Shown: piece by piece, positions 11,471 through 24,429 of the stretch | How the letters are laid out: each line of letters starts with the position of its first letter | How positions within the stretch are numbered: position 1 is the first letter of the stretch | Assembly: GCA_016806645.1 (NCBI GenBank) | Contig: JACSYO010001620.1 | Coordinates: 1 to 64,000 of the forward strand | Length of the DNA: 64,000 nucleotides | Direction: 5' to 3' | DNA from: Ophiodon elongatus | Lineage: Eukaryota; Chordata; Actinopteri; Perciformes; Hexagrammidae | Position numbers and translations under genes: made by a program | The notes under the pieces: generated by a model | Seen by the model: only the letters and a program-made list of their open reading frames with translations | Told to the model about the DNA's origin: nothing | Databases searched by the model: none

Positions 11471-11715
11471 GGAGGAGGAGAAGGAAGAGGAGGAGGAGGA
11501 GGAGGTAGAGGAGGAGGAAGAGGAGGAGGAGGAGGAGGAGGAAGAGGAAGAGGAGAAGGAAGAGGAGGAGGAGGAGGAGGAGGAGGAGGAGAAGGAAGAG
11601 GAGGAGGAGGAGGAGGAAGAGGAAGAGGAAAAGGAGAAGGAAGAGGAGGAGGAGGAGGAAAAGGAAGAGGAATAGGAAGAGGAGGAGGAGGAGGAGGAGG
11701 AGGAGGAGGAGGAAA
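11080..11715. repeat. Long polypurine (GGA/GAA)n tract
   Basis: About 630 bases with almost only A and G on the plus strand, built from gaggaggag and gaagaggaag blocks; rare T residues occur (for example gaggtagag, 11,222-11,234). Translation gives poly-Glu on plus and poly-Leu/Phe on minus; both are artefacts. Tracts of this kind can form triplex (H-DNA) structures. Confidence 0.97.
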
Positions 11716-11984
11716 CCGCTTTCTAGTATTTCACTTCCAGATTTAACCAAGAAGCGGTGCACTAATGGTCCATCTTGTTTGGAAACCGGTTTGAAGGAAA
11801 CACTAACACAGTGAGCAAATGAAGACCAGAACATCTTTAGATTTCTATGACAAGCATACCCATACGTACTTTTCACTTGAAGATCAGTTTCCTTTTCATA
11901 AATAATGCAATTCAGTCAGGGCTTTTAATGCAGGGTTAGGGTTATCTGAAACAGACATGAGCTCCTCAGAAACTACGAATCATG

Positions 11985-12400
11985 TAATCTCTGTCCGTTG
12001 GTCTGTGTGTCCTTTGGATATCTCGAGAGCCGTTCGTCCGATCTACTTCAAATCCCAGGACGGGCAGCGTCAACATTGGAGCAATTTGGACATGTTCAGT
12101 ATGGATAAACTTTGAAAAAACAAGCAAATAGTGGGGGAGGAGTGGGGGCGGAGCTTCAGTGCCATAATTTACTAAATGAACATCATGCATCATCAACTAG
12201 AGATTGAGACATAAACTCATGTTTACAATGTTTACTGAGGGAATAAATCAAGAGAGAAGTAGAGTCATTTTCTATAGACTTCTATACAACCAGAGGAGTC
12301 GCCCCCTGGTGGTCAGGAGAGAGAATGCAGGTTTTAAGACACTTCAGTATCGGCTCCACTCTTCAGAACCAGAGGTTGCTGCCTGTCTAGAACCGGGCCT
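11985..12400. repeat. Dispersed fish repeat (family B, copy 1)
   Basis: Contains the words ataatttactaaatgaacat, cttctatacaaccagaggag and ggtggtcaggagagagaat in the same order as at 58,930-59,095. I recognise these as common teleost interspersed repeat sequence but cannot assign a class. Confidence 0.6.
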
Positions 12401-14364
12401 GGAGACTTGTGACATTTAACTCAAGGACTATAAACCAAGCTCCATGGCCAAAGTATTCCAACACATGTGACCGTGACAACTTTCTAATGTGCACACAGTC
12501 TGTTGGCTGCTTCAAAGATGATTCCACTGACCTTTTGTACGTAAAGATGTAAAGTAGAGAAAACCAATGACTTTCAACAGTTTAGGCAGTTGTTGTTTCC
12601 CCCTGACCTGTGCTTGACCTCAGACTTCCCAGAAGCATCTTGACAATTGAGTCATGTTCAGCCACTGACTCACCTGAGGAACACAGACCGTCCTTACCCT
12701 GAAATGATTTCGGGGAATAGCAGCGGCGCTCTGTCCTCCGTGTCTTACTCCCTCTGGGAGGACAGACAGGTGTTTGTGTGAAGGGCTGGTGGACTGCATA
12801 AACACTTGTTCATTAGTTTGGACGGCAAAGGTCATTGTAACTCACACACGATGTCCCGCCAAGCAATACTATCATATTTACATATAGATAAGATTCATAA
12901 TGAGGGAGGCAGGCCGGAGCACGTCCAGGGTCTGGCTGCATGATGTTTAGATCTGTTTAGCATTTCTGGACACTGACAGCTAAGAAAACGAAGCGCTAAG
13001 GTGCATACTTGATCTTGACCCACTGAGTCTGGGGAACAAACATCCAGCACAGGGACTGAAAAGCCTGTAGAGCAGTGCTTTTTTTAACTTCAACTGAATG
13101 TAAATCATTTGATAAGGATGACCTTTAAACTGCACATTGACATGAAAGTAGAAGTAAGAAGTACAGTACATTTCTGTGTATACTGGTACTGTAATTGTGT
13201 TTCAATATCATTCTACTTCATCCTTCTATTCCATTACACTTATTCTACTCTTTACTACAACATCTTTTATGGATGGATGACCGAAGTAGTAAAGTAAAGA
13301 GTAGAACATTTGAAGGGTCCCTCTGAAAATCTGAAGGAATAACCCAAACATTTACATTGAGGCTGTCACAAGAAAGAAGCCGTCACAGGGAATCCCTCTA
13401 GATTCTATGTAGGATGTTTAGCTACATGGGCTCTCTAAAAAAAGACATCGTAGAAGCCCACACACATGTGAGGCATCTGGACATGGTCACTTGGTTGGGG
13501 GGCCTCTGAGATGTCTATGCCCAGGGGCCCGTTATGTTATAATCACAACCAAATTATATTGTTGGCAGAATACAAATTTAGATTTTTTTAAAAATAAAGC
13601 TTGATTAGTTTATAAAGTATAATGCATTGTTATAACTTTAACGACCTAGCAATATGTAAAATTGTGACAATCAGCTCCACCATGACCAGCTGCAACAATG
13701 AAGTGTAACTCTTACATTAATGCATTATAAATAAAAATTCAATGATATGTTAAGTATCTAAAGATGTTTTTTCTGTATTAGTACTTTGACTTAGCTGCAG
13801 TGAGTTTGTTGGGGGACAGAACTCCCCAACAACAGGAAGAAAAGATTAGAGAGAGATCACTTTCTTTATATTTCAACATGGACTTCAACTTCCATCATAT
13901 TCTTTTAAGAGTTGATCTGTAGATTCCCAGGGTACACCATCAAACACTGAATGACATTAAGTCTGATCATGTCGATGCTCGGGTTGCTTTGAGCCTGAAA
14001 TGACAAAAATAAATATTATGAGTAAAAATCATCCACTGATCTGAACATTGTATGCCTTATTGCTTACCTCTGGGAGCAAGAATGTTTGTTCCTACATTTG
14101 CATTTACCTTAATGCAGTCTCTAAAGTTCTGCTGCTTCTTAGCTAGCTAGCTAGGTTAGCTTGTTAGCATGGGGGATGGTGGAAACAATGAAACTTGTGA
14201 GGCCAGGAAAGTTTGTGAAAGTAGATGAGCTGGTATCTCAAAGCACAATATACGGTATAATATTATAAATCAGGAAAGTCCTGATATTGTGGCATTGAAT
14301 TGTGTTAAGGTTGAATGAAGAAAGCTCCTAAAGCAACTGTCTCATGCCTTTATTTTGTAACTTT
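12401..14364. other. Intergenic, nothing recognised
   Basis: About 2 kb of AT-rich sequence without a convincing exon, RNA gene or repeat. Only short simple words (agctagctagctagg near 14,140) stand out. Confidence 0.45.
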
Positions 14365-14530
14365 TTCATAATTAATATTTTGTCATTTTTCCATAAATAT
14401 TTTGTAACATTTTCATAATTGGTATTCTGTAACATTTTCATAATTGGTATTCTGTAACTATTTCATAATTGGTATTCTGTAACTATTTCATAATCAGTAT
14501 GTTTAGACTATTTCATAATTACCATGTGTT
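14365..14530. repeat. AT-rich minisatellite, about 27 bp unit, 5-6 copies
   Basis: Tandem copies of tttcataattggtattctgt followed by aac-at/ta, with more diverged units at both ends. Confidence 0.85.
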
Positions 14531-14589
14531 AAAACTATCGTAGGCTTAAATCGTATTATGGTTACCGTGTGTAAATTATACCACGGCAG

Positions 14590-14960
14590 TTAGATACAAT
14601 GAATTGCGTGATCAGGGGAGATCCTTTGAAACTTGAAGCGGAACGGTCAACAGGATGACATACTAAAACTGCGACGACACGGGACGGTGGGAGGACCCCG
14701 CCGCAGCGGAGACAGAGGACAAGGACTTCAAAGGAATATAAAAGGTGGGGGAGAGGGATGTGACTGGACTTCTGGAGCGCACGGACGGCAGCGCAGATCG
14801 CTGCGCCAGACGTCGGCGAGGCGTGACGCGCGCACGTTGGTGCGAACCAGAAGTCATTGGGATCACGCAGCAGGACGAGGGAGACGAGGGCCTGCGGCAT
14901 GATCCTGTTCCATGGGACATTTTTCTTATTTTATATCATGTATTTAAGGTGTAATTGTTT
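14590..14960 (+). promoter_or_regulatory. CG-rich island with TATA-like box; possible LTR or promoter
   Basis: A CpG-rich block (for example gcgcagatcgctgcgcc and gacgtcggcgaggcgtgacg) in otherwise AT-rich DNA. It has a TATA-like aatataaaagg near 14,736 and an AT-rich tail. A retroelement LTR or an isolated promoter would both fit. No gene is seen downstream and no terminal repeats or target duplication were found. Confidence 0.3.
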
Positions 14961-15335
14961 TCATTTTAAAGTAAATACTTTTTTACTTAAACTTCGAACT
15001 GCCATTCGGCTATGTTTACTAGCGGATTCCTCAGTGGGGCTCGGCCTCTTTGTTGTGCGTCTCGAGCGATACATTCTTCGTAGCAAGGATGCTATTTCTC
15101 AACAATTGACACTTTTTCATTTTTTGCCATGTTTTTAGCGGCTCAAAAAAAATGTGTAAAAACCCACTAACGTTAGCTAACTTATGACTTAATTAAAGTT
15201 ACAGCGCAGTAAAGTTGGCATGTTTGTTAACTTTTCAGGAGCAAAACAATGTTCAACTGCCGCAAATAACTTGGTTATAATTTGTTTGTTAACTAAGAAT
15301 AATGAAACATGTCTTACCTTTGGGAGAACGGCAGC
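14961..15335. other. AT-rich flank of the satellite
   Basis: No gene or repeat family recognised. The satellite sequence begins abruptly within this AT-rich context near 15,337. Confidence 0.45.
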
Positions 15336-15336
15336 C

Positions 15337-15402
15337 CCTTCAACATGTGGCAGAAGATGTCCATGTGGCAGAAAATGACCATTGTGTCCATGTGGCAGAA
15401 TT
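15337..15402. repeat. 18-bp satellite, small left outlier
   Basis: Three to four units of the gaagatgtccatgtggca family, followed directly by LINE sequence. Confidence 0.9.
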
Positions 15403-15662
15403 CAATTTACAATTTCAAGTTACAACACGTTCAATTCACATGACAGAAATGATTCATGTAATAGTAGCAGTAAGTGGCGGGGAGGACCACAGCAGGATGC
15501 AGGACCAGGGTCCAGATCTAACCACGATCCACAGAAACCTGCAAGGTGATGGAGCAGAGTTAGTAATGTGCATTAATGGTGCATGAATTCATACAGAAGG
15601 TAAAATAGAGAAGAATGTGTGTCAGCAGGGCCACGGCAGGAACCAGGAGGCAGGACCAGAAG
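15403..15662 (-). mobile_element. L2-clade LINE 3' fragment (minus strand)
   Basis: Reverse complement of the LINE 3' region seen at 39,410-39,720. Shared words include aatgtgcattaatggtgcat, ccagggtccagat and caggaaccaggaggcagg. The left end has a degenerate caattcaattt-like tail. It breaks off inside ggcaggaccag, where the 18-bp satellite resumes. So the LINE either inserted into the satellite or the satellite grew at a LINE border. Confidence 0.8.
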
Positions 15663-15919
15663 ATGTCCAGGTGTCCATGTGGCAGAAGATGTCCATGTGT
15701 CCATGTGGCAGAAGATGTCCATGTGTCCATCTGGCAGAAGATGTACATGTGGCAGAAGAAAATGTCCATGTGGCAGAAGATGTCCAAGTGGCAGAAGATG
15801 TCCATGAGGCAGAATATGTCCATGTGTCCATGTGTCAGAAGATGTCCATGGATGTCCAAGAGGCAGAATATGTCCATGTGGCACAAGATGTCCATGAGGC
15901 AGAAGATGTCCATGTGTCA
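15657..15919. repeat. 18-bp satellite block between LINE and LTR-like insertion
   Basis: About 14 units of the same satellite as the main array, with gtgtcc and gaggca variants. It ends inside a gatgtccatgtgtca unit, where the LTR-like insertion begins. Confidence 0.95.
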
Positions 15920-16598
15920 TGTTAGGTTGTAATAATTTAAAATGACTTACACTTGTAAATAAGGAATGTCTATGTATAAATTCCGATACTTAAAAAGGAT
16001 AATTAATAAGGAATAGCGAGCCTTATGCCAAAGTGTATGCGTAACATAGCAGAAAGCCACATTGATTCTTTTACTTAGATTTAACTCAGGTATGCATGGA
16101 ATGTGATAGAGAGAGGGGATTTGAAGAGACCGAGGCCACTACAAGGCCCCAATAAAACTGATAAGCAACTCCCCTGGAGGGGGGTTGTTCAGTTCATCTA
16201 CAAGGGAGGAGTGACATCAAGTGCCGGAATGTCTGGGAGAGACATTGCACCACATATAAGCCAACCCAAAGCGCCGATTCTACAACCATAAAGTTTTAAC
16301 CAAATCCACGCTGTAAAACTGAGCCAATGAGAGGCGACGATGCACATTTTCACTGGACTATATTATCAAATGTAATGTTCTGTTCGAAGCTCTTAGATCA
16401 ATATGCGTAGACAGTAAACTCTCTTCAGGCAGCTGTTGAAAGTCTGTGGACCGCTGTTGGCTTAGGTTCCATCAGCTGAGAATTGCTCACTCAGCTGAGA
16501 ATTATGCACTGTATTACAAACTTTTATTAAATAGATTTTTATTATAACTTCCTAGATCCAGAAATTCTCTTCCAAGGCCGCCCAAAGATTTTGCATCA
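15920..16598. mobile_element. Solo-LTR-like insertion in the satellite
   Basis: A 679-bp non-repetitive block that begins TGTTAGG and ends GCATCA. It is flanked by tgtca (15,915-15,919) and tatca (16,599-16,603), a 4-of-5 match that could be an aged target duplication. It has a TATA-like acatataagcc at 16,252 and an ATTAAA at 16,526-16,531, in LTR order. There is no internal coding region or primer-binding site, so this would be a solo LTR of an endogenous retrovirus or LTR retrotransposon. The family is not identified. Confidence 0.45.
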
Positions 16599-17984
16599 TA
16601 TCAGTCAGAAGATGACCATGTGGCAGAAGATGTCCATGAGGCAGAATATATCCATGTGGCAGAAGATGTCCATGAGGCAGAAGATGTCCATGTGGCAGAA
16701 GATGTCCATGTGTCCATGTGGCAGAAGATGTCCATGTGGAAGAAGATGTGCAAGTGGCAGAAGATGTCCATTAAAAAAAAGAAGATGTCCATGTGGCAGA
16801 AGATGTCCATGTGTCCATGTGGCAGAAGATGTCCATGTGGAAGAAGATGTGCAAGTGGCAGAAGATGTCCATTAAAAAAAAGAAGATGTCCATGTGGCAG
16901 AAGATGTCCATGTGTCCATGTGGCAGAAGATGTCCATGTGGCAGAAGATGTCCATGAGGCTAAAGATGTCTGTGTGGGAGAATATGTCCATGTGGCAGAA
17001 GATGTCCATGAGGCAGAATATATGAATGTGGCAGAAGATGTCCATGAGGCAGAAGATGTCCATGTGGCAGAAGATGTCCATGTGTCCATGTGGCAGAAGA
17101 TGTCCATGTGGAAGAAGATGTCCATGAGGCAGAAGATGTCCACGTGGCAGAAGATGTCCATGGATGTCCAAGTGGCAGAAGATGTCCATGTGGCAGAAGA
17201 TGTCCATGTGGCAGAAGATGTCAATGGGGCAGAAGATGTCCATGTGGCAGAAGATGTCCAAGTGGCAGAAGATGTACATGTGGCAGAAGATGTCCATGTG
17301 GGAGAAGATGTACAAGTGGCAGAAGATGTCCATTAAAAAAAAGAAGATGTCCATGTGGCAGAAGATGTCCATGGATGTCCATGTGGCAGAAGATGTGCAA
17401 GTGGCAGAAGATGTCCATTAAAAAAAAGAAGATGTCCGTGTGGCAGAAGATGTCCATGGATGTCCATGTAGCGGAAGATGTTCATGTGTCAGAAGATATC
17501 CATGAGGCTAAAGATGTCTGTGTGGCAGAATATGTCCATGTGGCAGAAGATGTCCATGAGGCAGAATATATGAATGTGGCAGAAGATGTCAATGAGGCAG
17601 AAGATGTCCATGTGGCAGAAGATGTCCATGTGTCCATGTGGCAGAAGATGTCCGTGTGGCAGAATATGTCCATGTGGCAGATGATGTGCAAGTGGCAGAA
17701 GTTGTCCATGGATGTCCAAGTGGCAGAAGATGTCCATGAGGCAGAATATGTCCACGTTGCAGATGATGTCCATTAAAAAAAAGAAGATGTCCATGGGGCA
17801 GAACATGTCCATGGATGTCCGTGTGGCAGAAGATGTCCATGTGGCAGAAGATGTCCATGTGGCAGAAGATGTCCAAGTGGCAGAAGATGTCCATGAGGCA
17901 GAAGATGTTCATGTGGCAGAAGATGTCCATGTGGCAGAATATGTCGATGTGGCAGAATATGTCCATGAGGAATAAGATGTCCAT

Positions 17985-18813
17985 ATGGCAGAAGATGTTC
18001 ATGTGGCAAAAGATGTCCATGTGTCCATCTGGCAGAAGATGTACATGTGGCAGAAGAATATGTCCATGTGGCAAAAGATGTCCATGTGGCAGAAGATGTC
18101 CAAATGGCAGAAGATGTCCAAGTGGCAGAAGATGTACATGTGGCAGAAGATGTCCATGTGGCAGAAGATGTCCATGTGGCAGAAGATGTCCATGAGGCAG
18201 AAGATGTTCATGTGGCAGAAGATGTCCATGTGGCAGAAGATGTCCATGTGGCAGAAGATGTCCATGTGGCAGAAAATGTCCAAGTGGCAGAAGATGTACA
18301 TGTGGCGGAAGATGTCCATGTGGCAGAAGATTTCCATGTGGCAGAAGATGTGCAAGTGGCAGACGATGTCCATTAAAAAAAAGAAGATGTCCATGTGGCA
18401 GAAGATGTCCATGGATGTCCATGTAGCGGAAGATGTCCATGTGTCAGAAGATATCCATGAGGCTAAAGATGTCTGTGTGGCAGAATATGTCCATGTGGCA
18501 GAAGATGTTCATGTGTCAGAAGATGTCCATGTGGCAGAAGATGTCCATGTGGCAGAATATGTCGACGTGGCAGAATATGTCCAAGAGGAAGAAGATGTCC
18601 AAATGGCAGAATATGTTCATGTGGCAAAAGATGTCCATGTGTCCATCTGGCAGAAGATGTACATGTGGCAGAAGAATATGTCCATGTGGCAAAAGATGTC
18701 CATGTGGCAGAAGATGTCCAAATGGCAGAAGATGTCCAAGTGGCAGAAGATGTACATGTGGCAGAAGATGTCCATGTGGTAGAAGATGTCCATGTGGCAG
18801 AAGATGTCCATGA
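17985..18813. repeat. 618-bp higher-order duplication in the satellite
   Basis: The unit series around the VAEEYVHVAKDVHVAEDVQM reading (18,047) recurs 618 bp later (18,665) with the same order of variants. A third, indel-damaged relative lies near 20,579-20,780. Confidence 0.75.
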
Positions 18814-20079
18814 GGCAGAAGATGTTCATGTGGCAGAAGATGTCCATGAGGAAGAAGATGTCCATGTGGCAGATGATGTCCATGAGGCAGAAGATGTTCA
18901 TCTGGCAGAAGATGCCCATGAGGCAGAAGATGTTCATGTGTCCATGTGGCAGAAGATGTCCATGAGGCAGAAGATGTTCATCTGGCAGAAGATGCCCATG
19001 AGGCAGAAGATGTTCATGTGTCCATGTGGCAGAAGATGTCCATGTGGCAGAAGATGTCCATGTGGCAGAAGATGTTCATGTGGCAGAAGATGTCCATGTG
19101 GCAGAAGATGTTCATGTGGCAGAAGATGTTCATGTGTCCATGTGGCAGAAGATGTCCATGTGGCAGAAGATGTTCATGTGGCAGAAGATGTCCATGTGGC
19201 AGAAGATGTCCATGTGGAAGAAGATGTCCATGTGGCAGAAGATGTCCATTAAAAAAAAGAAGATGTCCATGTGGCAGAAGATGTCCATGGATGTCCATGT
19301 AGCGGAAGATGTCCATGTGGCAGACGATGTCCATTAAAAGAAAGAAGATGTCCATGTGGCAGAAGATGTCCATGGATGTCCATGTGGCGGAAGATGTCCA
19401 TGTGTCAGAAGATATCCATGAGGCTAAAGATGTCCATGTGGCAGAAGATGTCCATGTGGCAGAAGATGTCCATGTGGCAGAAGATGTCCATGTGGAAGAA
19501 GATGTCCATGTGGCAGAAGATGTCCATTAAAAAGAAGAAGATGTCCATGTGGCAGAAGATGTCCATGTGTCCATGTAGCGGAAGATGTCCATGTGGCAGA
19601 AGATGTCCATTAAAAGAAAGAAGATGTCCATGTGGCAGAAGATGTCCATGGATGTCCATGTGGCAGAAGATGTCCATTGGCAAGATTAGAAGATGTCCAT
19701 GTGGTAGAAGATGTCCATGGATGTCCATGTAGCGGAAGATGTCCATGTGTCAGAAGATGTCCATGAGGCTAAAGATGTCTGTGTGGCAGAATATGTCCAT
19801 GTGGCAGAAGATGTCCATGTGTCAGAAGATGTCAATGTGGCAGAAGATGTCCGTGTGGCAGAATATGTCCATGTGGCAGATGATGTGCAAGTGGCAGAAG
19901 TTGTCCATGGATGTCCAAGTGGCAGAAGATGTCCATGAGGCAGAATATGTCCATGAGGCAGAATATGTCCACGTTGCAGATGATGTCCATTAAAAAAAAG
20001 AAGATGTCCATGGGGCAGAACATGTCCATGGATGTCCGTGTGGCAGAATATGTCCATGTGGCAGATGATGTGCAAGTGG

Positions 20080-20555
20080 CAGAAGATGTCCATGTGGCAG
20101 AAGATGTCCATGTGGCAGAAGATGTCCAAGTGGCAGAAGATGTCCAGGAGGCAGAAGATGTTCATGTGGCAGAAGATGTCCATGTGGCAGAAGATGTCCA
20201 TGTGGCAGAATATGTCCATGAGGAAGAAGATGTCCAAATGGAAGAAGATGTCCATGTGGCAGAAGATGTTCATGTGGCAGAAGATGTCCATGTGGCAGAA
20301 GATGTCCATGTGGCAGAAGATGTCCATGTGGCAGAAGATGTCCAAGTGGCAGAAGATGTCCAGGAGGCAGAAGATGTTCATGTGGCAGAAGATGTCCATG
20401 TGGCAGAAGATGTCCATGTGGCAGAATATGTCCATGAGGAAGAAGATGTCCAAATGGAAGAAGATGTCCATGTGGCAGAAGATGTTCATGTGGCAGAAGA
20501 TGTCCATGTGGCAGAAGATGTCCATGTGGCAGAAGATGTCCATGTGGCAGAAGTG
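20080..20555. repeat. 216-bp (12-unit) higher-order duplication
   Basis: A 12-unit series marked by gatgtccaggaggcag occurs at 20,139 and again exactly 216 bp later at 20,355, with the same order of gaggaagaag, aaatggaag and ttcatg variants. Confidence 0.8.
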
Positions 20556-23500
20556 TCCATGAGGAAGAAGATGTCCATATGGCAGAAGATGTTCATGTGG
20601 CAGAAGATGTCCATGTGTCCATCTGGCAGAAGATGTACATGTGGCAGAAGAATATGTCATGTGGCAAAAGATGTCTTGGCAGAAGATGTCAAATGGCAGA
20701 AGATGTCCAAGTGGCAGAAGATGACATGTGGCAGAAGATGTCCATGTGGCAGAAGATGTCCATGTGGCAGAAGATGTCCATGAGGCAGAAGATGTTCATG
20801 TGGCAGAAGATGTCCATGTGGCAGAAGATGTCCATGTGGCAGAAGATGTCCATGTGGCGAAAATGTCAAGTGGCAGAAGATGTACATGTGGCGGAAGATG
20901 TCCATGTGGCAGAAGATTTCCATGTGGCAGAAGATGTGCAAGTGGCAGACGATGTCCATTAAGAAGATGTCCATGTGGCAGAAGATGTCCATGGATGTCC
21001 ATGTAGGGAAGATGTCCATGTGTCAAATCCATGAGGCTAAAGATGTCTGTGTGGCAGAATATGTCCATGTGGCAGAAGATGTTCATGTGTCAGAAGATGT
21101 CCATGTGGCAGAAGATGTCCATTGGCAGAATATGTCGATGTGGCAGAATATGTCAAGAGGAAGAAGATGCCAAATGGCAGAATATGTTCATGTGTCCTTG
21201 TGGCAGAAGATGTCCATGTGGCAGATGATGTGCAAGTGGCAAAAGATGTACATGTGGCAGAAGATGTCCATGTGGCAGAAGATGTCCATGAGGAAGAAGA
21301 TGTCCACGTGGCAGAAGATGTCCATGTGGCAGAAGATGTCCATGTGGCAGATGATGTCCATGAGGCAGAAGATGTTCATGTGGCAGAAGATGCCCGGCAG
21401 ATGTTCATGTGTCCATGTGGCAGAAGATGTCCATGTGGTAGAAGATGTCCATGGATGTCCATGTAGCGGAAGATGTCCATGTGTCAGAAGATATCCATGA
21501 GGCTAAAGATGTCTGTGTGGCAGAATATGTCCATGTGGCAGAAGATGTCCATGTGGCAGAAGATGTCCATGTGGAAGAAGATGTCCATGTGGCAGAAGAT
21601 GTCCATTAAAAAAAAGAAGATGTCCATGTGGCAGAAGATGTCCATGGATGTCCATGTAGCGGAAGATGTCCATGTGGCAGACGATGTCCATTAAAAAAAA
21701 GAAGATGTCCATGTGGTAGAAGATGTCCATGGATGTCCATGTAGCGGAAGATGTCCATGTGTCAGAAGATGTCAATGTGGCAGAAGATGTCCATGTGTCA
21801 TAAGATGTCCATGTGGCAGAATATGTCCAAGAGGAAGAAGATGTCCAAATGGCAGAAGATTTCCATGTGGCAGAAGTTGTCCATGGATGTCCAAGTGGCA
21901 GAAGATGTCCATGAGGCAGAATATGTCCATGGATGTCCGTTTGGCAGAATATGTCCATGTGGCAGATGATGTGCAAGTGGCAGAAGATGTCCATGTGGCA
22001 GAAGATGTCCATGTGGCAGAATATGTCCATGAGGAAGAAGATGTCCAAATGGAAGAAGATGTTCATGTGGCAGAAGATGTCCATGTGTCCATCTGGCAGA
22101 AGATGTCCATGTGGCAGAAGATGTCCAAATGGCAGAAGATGTCCATGTGGCATAAGATGTCCATGTGGCAGAAGATGTGCAAATGGTAGAAGATGTCCAT
22201 GAGGCAGAATATGTCCATAAGGCAGATGATGTCCATTAAAAAAAAGAAGATGTCCATGTGGCAGAAGATGTCCATGGATGTCCATGTAGCGGAAGATGTC
22301 CATGTGGCAGAAGATGTCCATGGATGTCCATGTAGCGGAAGATATCCATGTGGCAGAAGATGTCCATGTGTCCATGTGGCAGAAGATGTCCATGTGGAAG
22401 AAGATGTCCTTGAGGCAGAAGATGTCCATGTGGCAGAAGATGTCCATGGATGTCCAAGTGGCAGAAGATGTCCATGTGGCAGAAGATGTCCATGTGGCAG
22501 AAGATGTCCATGTTGCAGATGATGTCCATTAAAAAAAAGAAGATGTCCATGGGGCAGATGATGTGCAAGTGGCAGAAGATGTCCATGTGGCAGAATATGT
22601 CCATGTTGCAGATGATGTCCATTAAAAAAAAGAAGATGTCCATGGGGCAGAATATGTCCTTGGATGTCCATGTAGCGGAAGATGTCCATGTGGCAGAAGA
22701 TGTCCATGTGTCCATGTGGCAGAAGATGTCCATGGATGTCCAAGTGGCAGAAGATGTCCATGTGGCAGAAGATGTCCATGTGGCAGAAGATGTCCATGGG
22801 GCAGAACATGTCAATGGATGTCCATGTGGCAGAAGATGTCCATGTGGCAGATGATGTGCAAGTGGCAAAATATGTACATATGGCAGAAGATGTCCATGTG
22901 GCAGAAGATGTCCATGTGGCAGATGATGTGCAAGTGGCAAAAGATGTACATTTGGCAGAAGATGTCCATGTGGCAGAAGATGTCCATGGGGCAGAACATG
23001 TCAATGGATGTCCATGTGGCAGAAGATGGCCATGTGGCAGATGATGTCCATGTGGCAGAATATGTCCATGAGGAAGAAGATGTCCAAATGGAAGAAGATG
23101 TCCATGTGGCAGAAGATGTCCATGAGAAAGAAGATGTTCAAATGGCAGAAGATGTTCATATGTCCTTGTGGCAGATGATGTGCAAGTGGCAAAAGATGTA
23201 CATGTGGCAGAAGATGTCCATGTGGCAGAAGATGTCCATGAGGAAGAAGATGTCCATGTGGCAGAAGATGTCCATGTGGCAGATGATGTCCATGAGGCAG
23301 AAGATGTTCATGTGGCAGAAGATGCCCATGAGGCAGAAGATGTTCATGTGTCCATGTGGCAGAAGATGTCCATGTGGCAGAAGATGTTCATGTGGCAGAA
23401 GAAGTCCATGTGGCAGAAGATGTTCATGTGGCAGAAGATGTTCATGTGTCCATGTGGCAGAAGATGTCCATGTGGCAGAAGATGTTCATGTGGTAGAAGA

Positions 23501-24429
23501 TGTCCATGTGGCAGAAGATGTTCATGTGGCAGAAGATGTTCATGTGGCAGAAGATGTCCATGTGGCAGAAGATGTTCATGTGGCAGAAGATGTCCATGTG
23601 GCAGAAGATGTCCATGTGGCAGAAGATGTCCATGGATGTCCATGTAGCGGAAGATGTCCATGTGGCAGACAATGTCCATTAAAAAAAAGAAGATGTCCTT
23701 GTGGTAGAAGATGTCCATGGATTTCCATGTGGCAGATGATGTCCTTTAAAAAAAAGAAGATGTCCATGTGGTAGAAGATGTCCATGGATGTCCATGTAGC
23801 GGAAGATGTCCATGTGTCAGAAGATATCCATGAGGCTAAAGATGTCTGTGTGGCAGAATATGTCCATGTGGCAGAAGATGTCCATGTGTCAGAAGATGTC
23901 AATGTGTCAGAAGATGTCCATGTGTCATAAGATGTCCATGTGGCAGAATATGTCCAAGAGGAAGAAGATGTCCAAGTGGCAGAAGATGTCCATGAGGCAG
24001 AATATGTCCACGTTGCAGATGATGTCCATTAAAAAAAAGAAGATGTCCATGGGGCAGAACATGTCCATGGATGTCCGTGTGGCAGAATATGTCCATGTGG
24101 CAGATGATGTGCAAGTGGCAGAAGATGTCCATGTGGCAGAAGATGTCCATGTGGCAGAAGATGTCCAAGTGGCAGAAGATGTCCATGAGGCAGAATATGT
24201 CCACGTTGCAGATGATGTCCATTAAAAAAAAGAAGATGTCCATGGGGCAGAACATGTCCATGAGGCAGAAGATGTCCAAATGGCAGAAGATGTTCATGTG
24301 GCAGAAGATGTCCATGTGGCAGAAGATGTCCATGTGGCAGAAGATGTCCAAGTGGCAGAAGATGTCCATGAGGCAGAATATGTCCATGGCAGATGATGTC
24401 CATTAAAAAAAAGAAGATGTCCATGTGGC

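Noticed and set aside
11073..11876. 267-codon Leu-rich minus frame and 169-codon Glu-rich plus frame
   Set aside because: Direct translation of the GGA/GAA purine tract.
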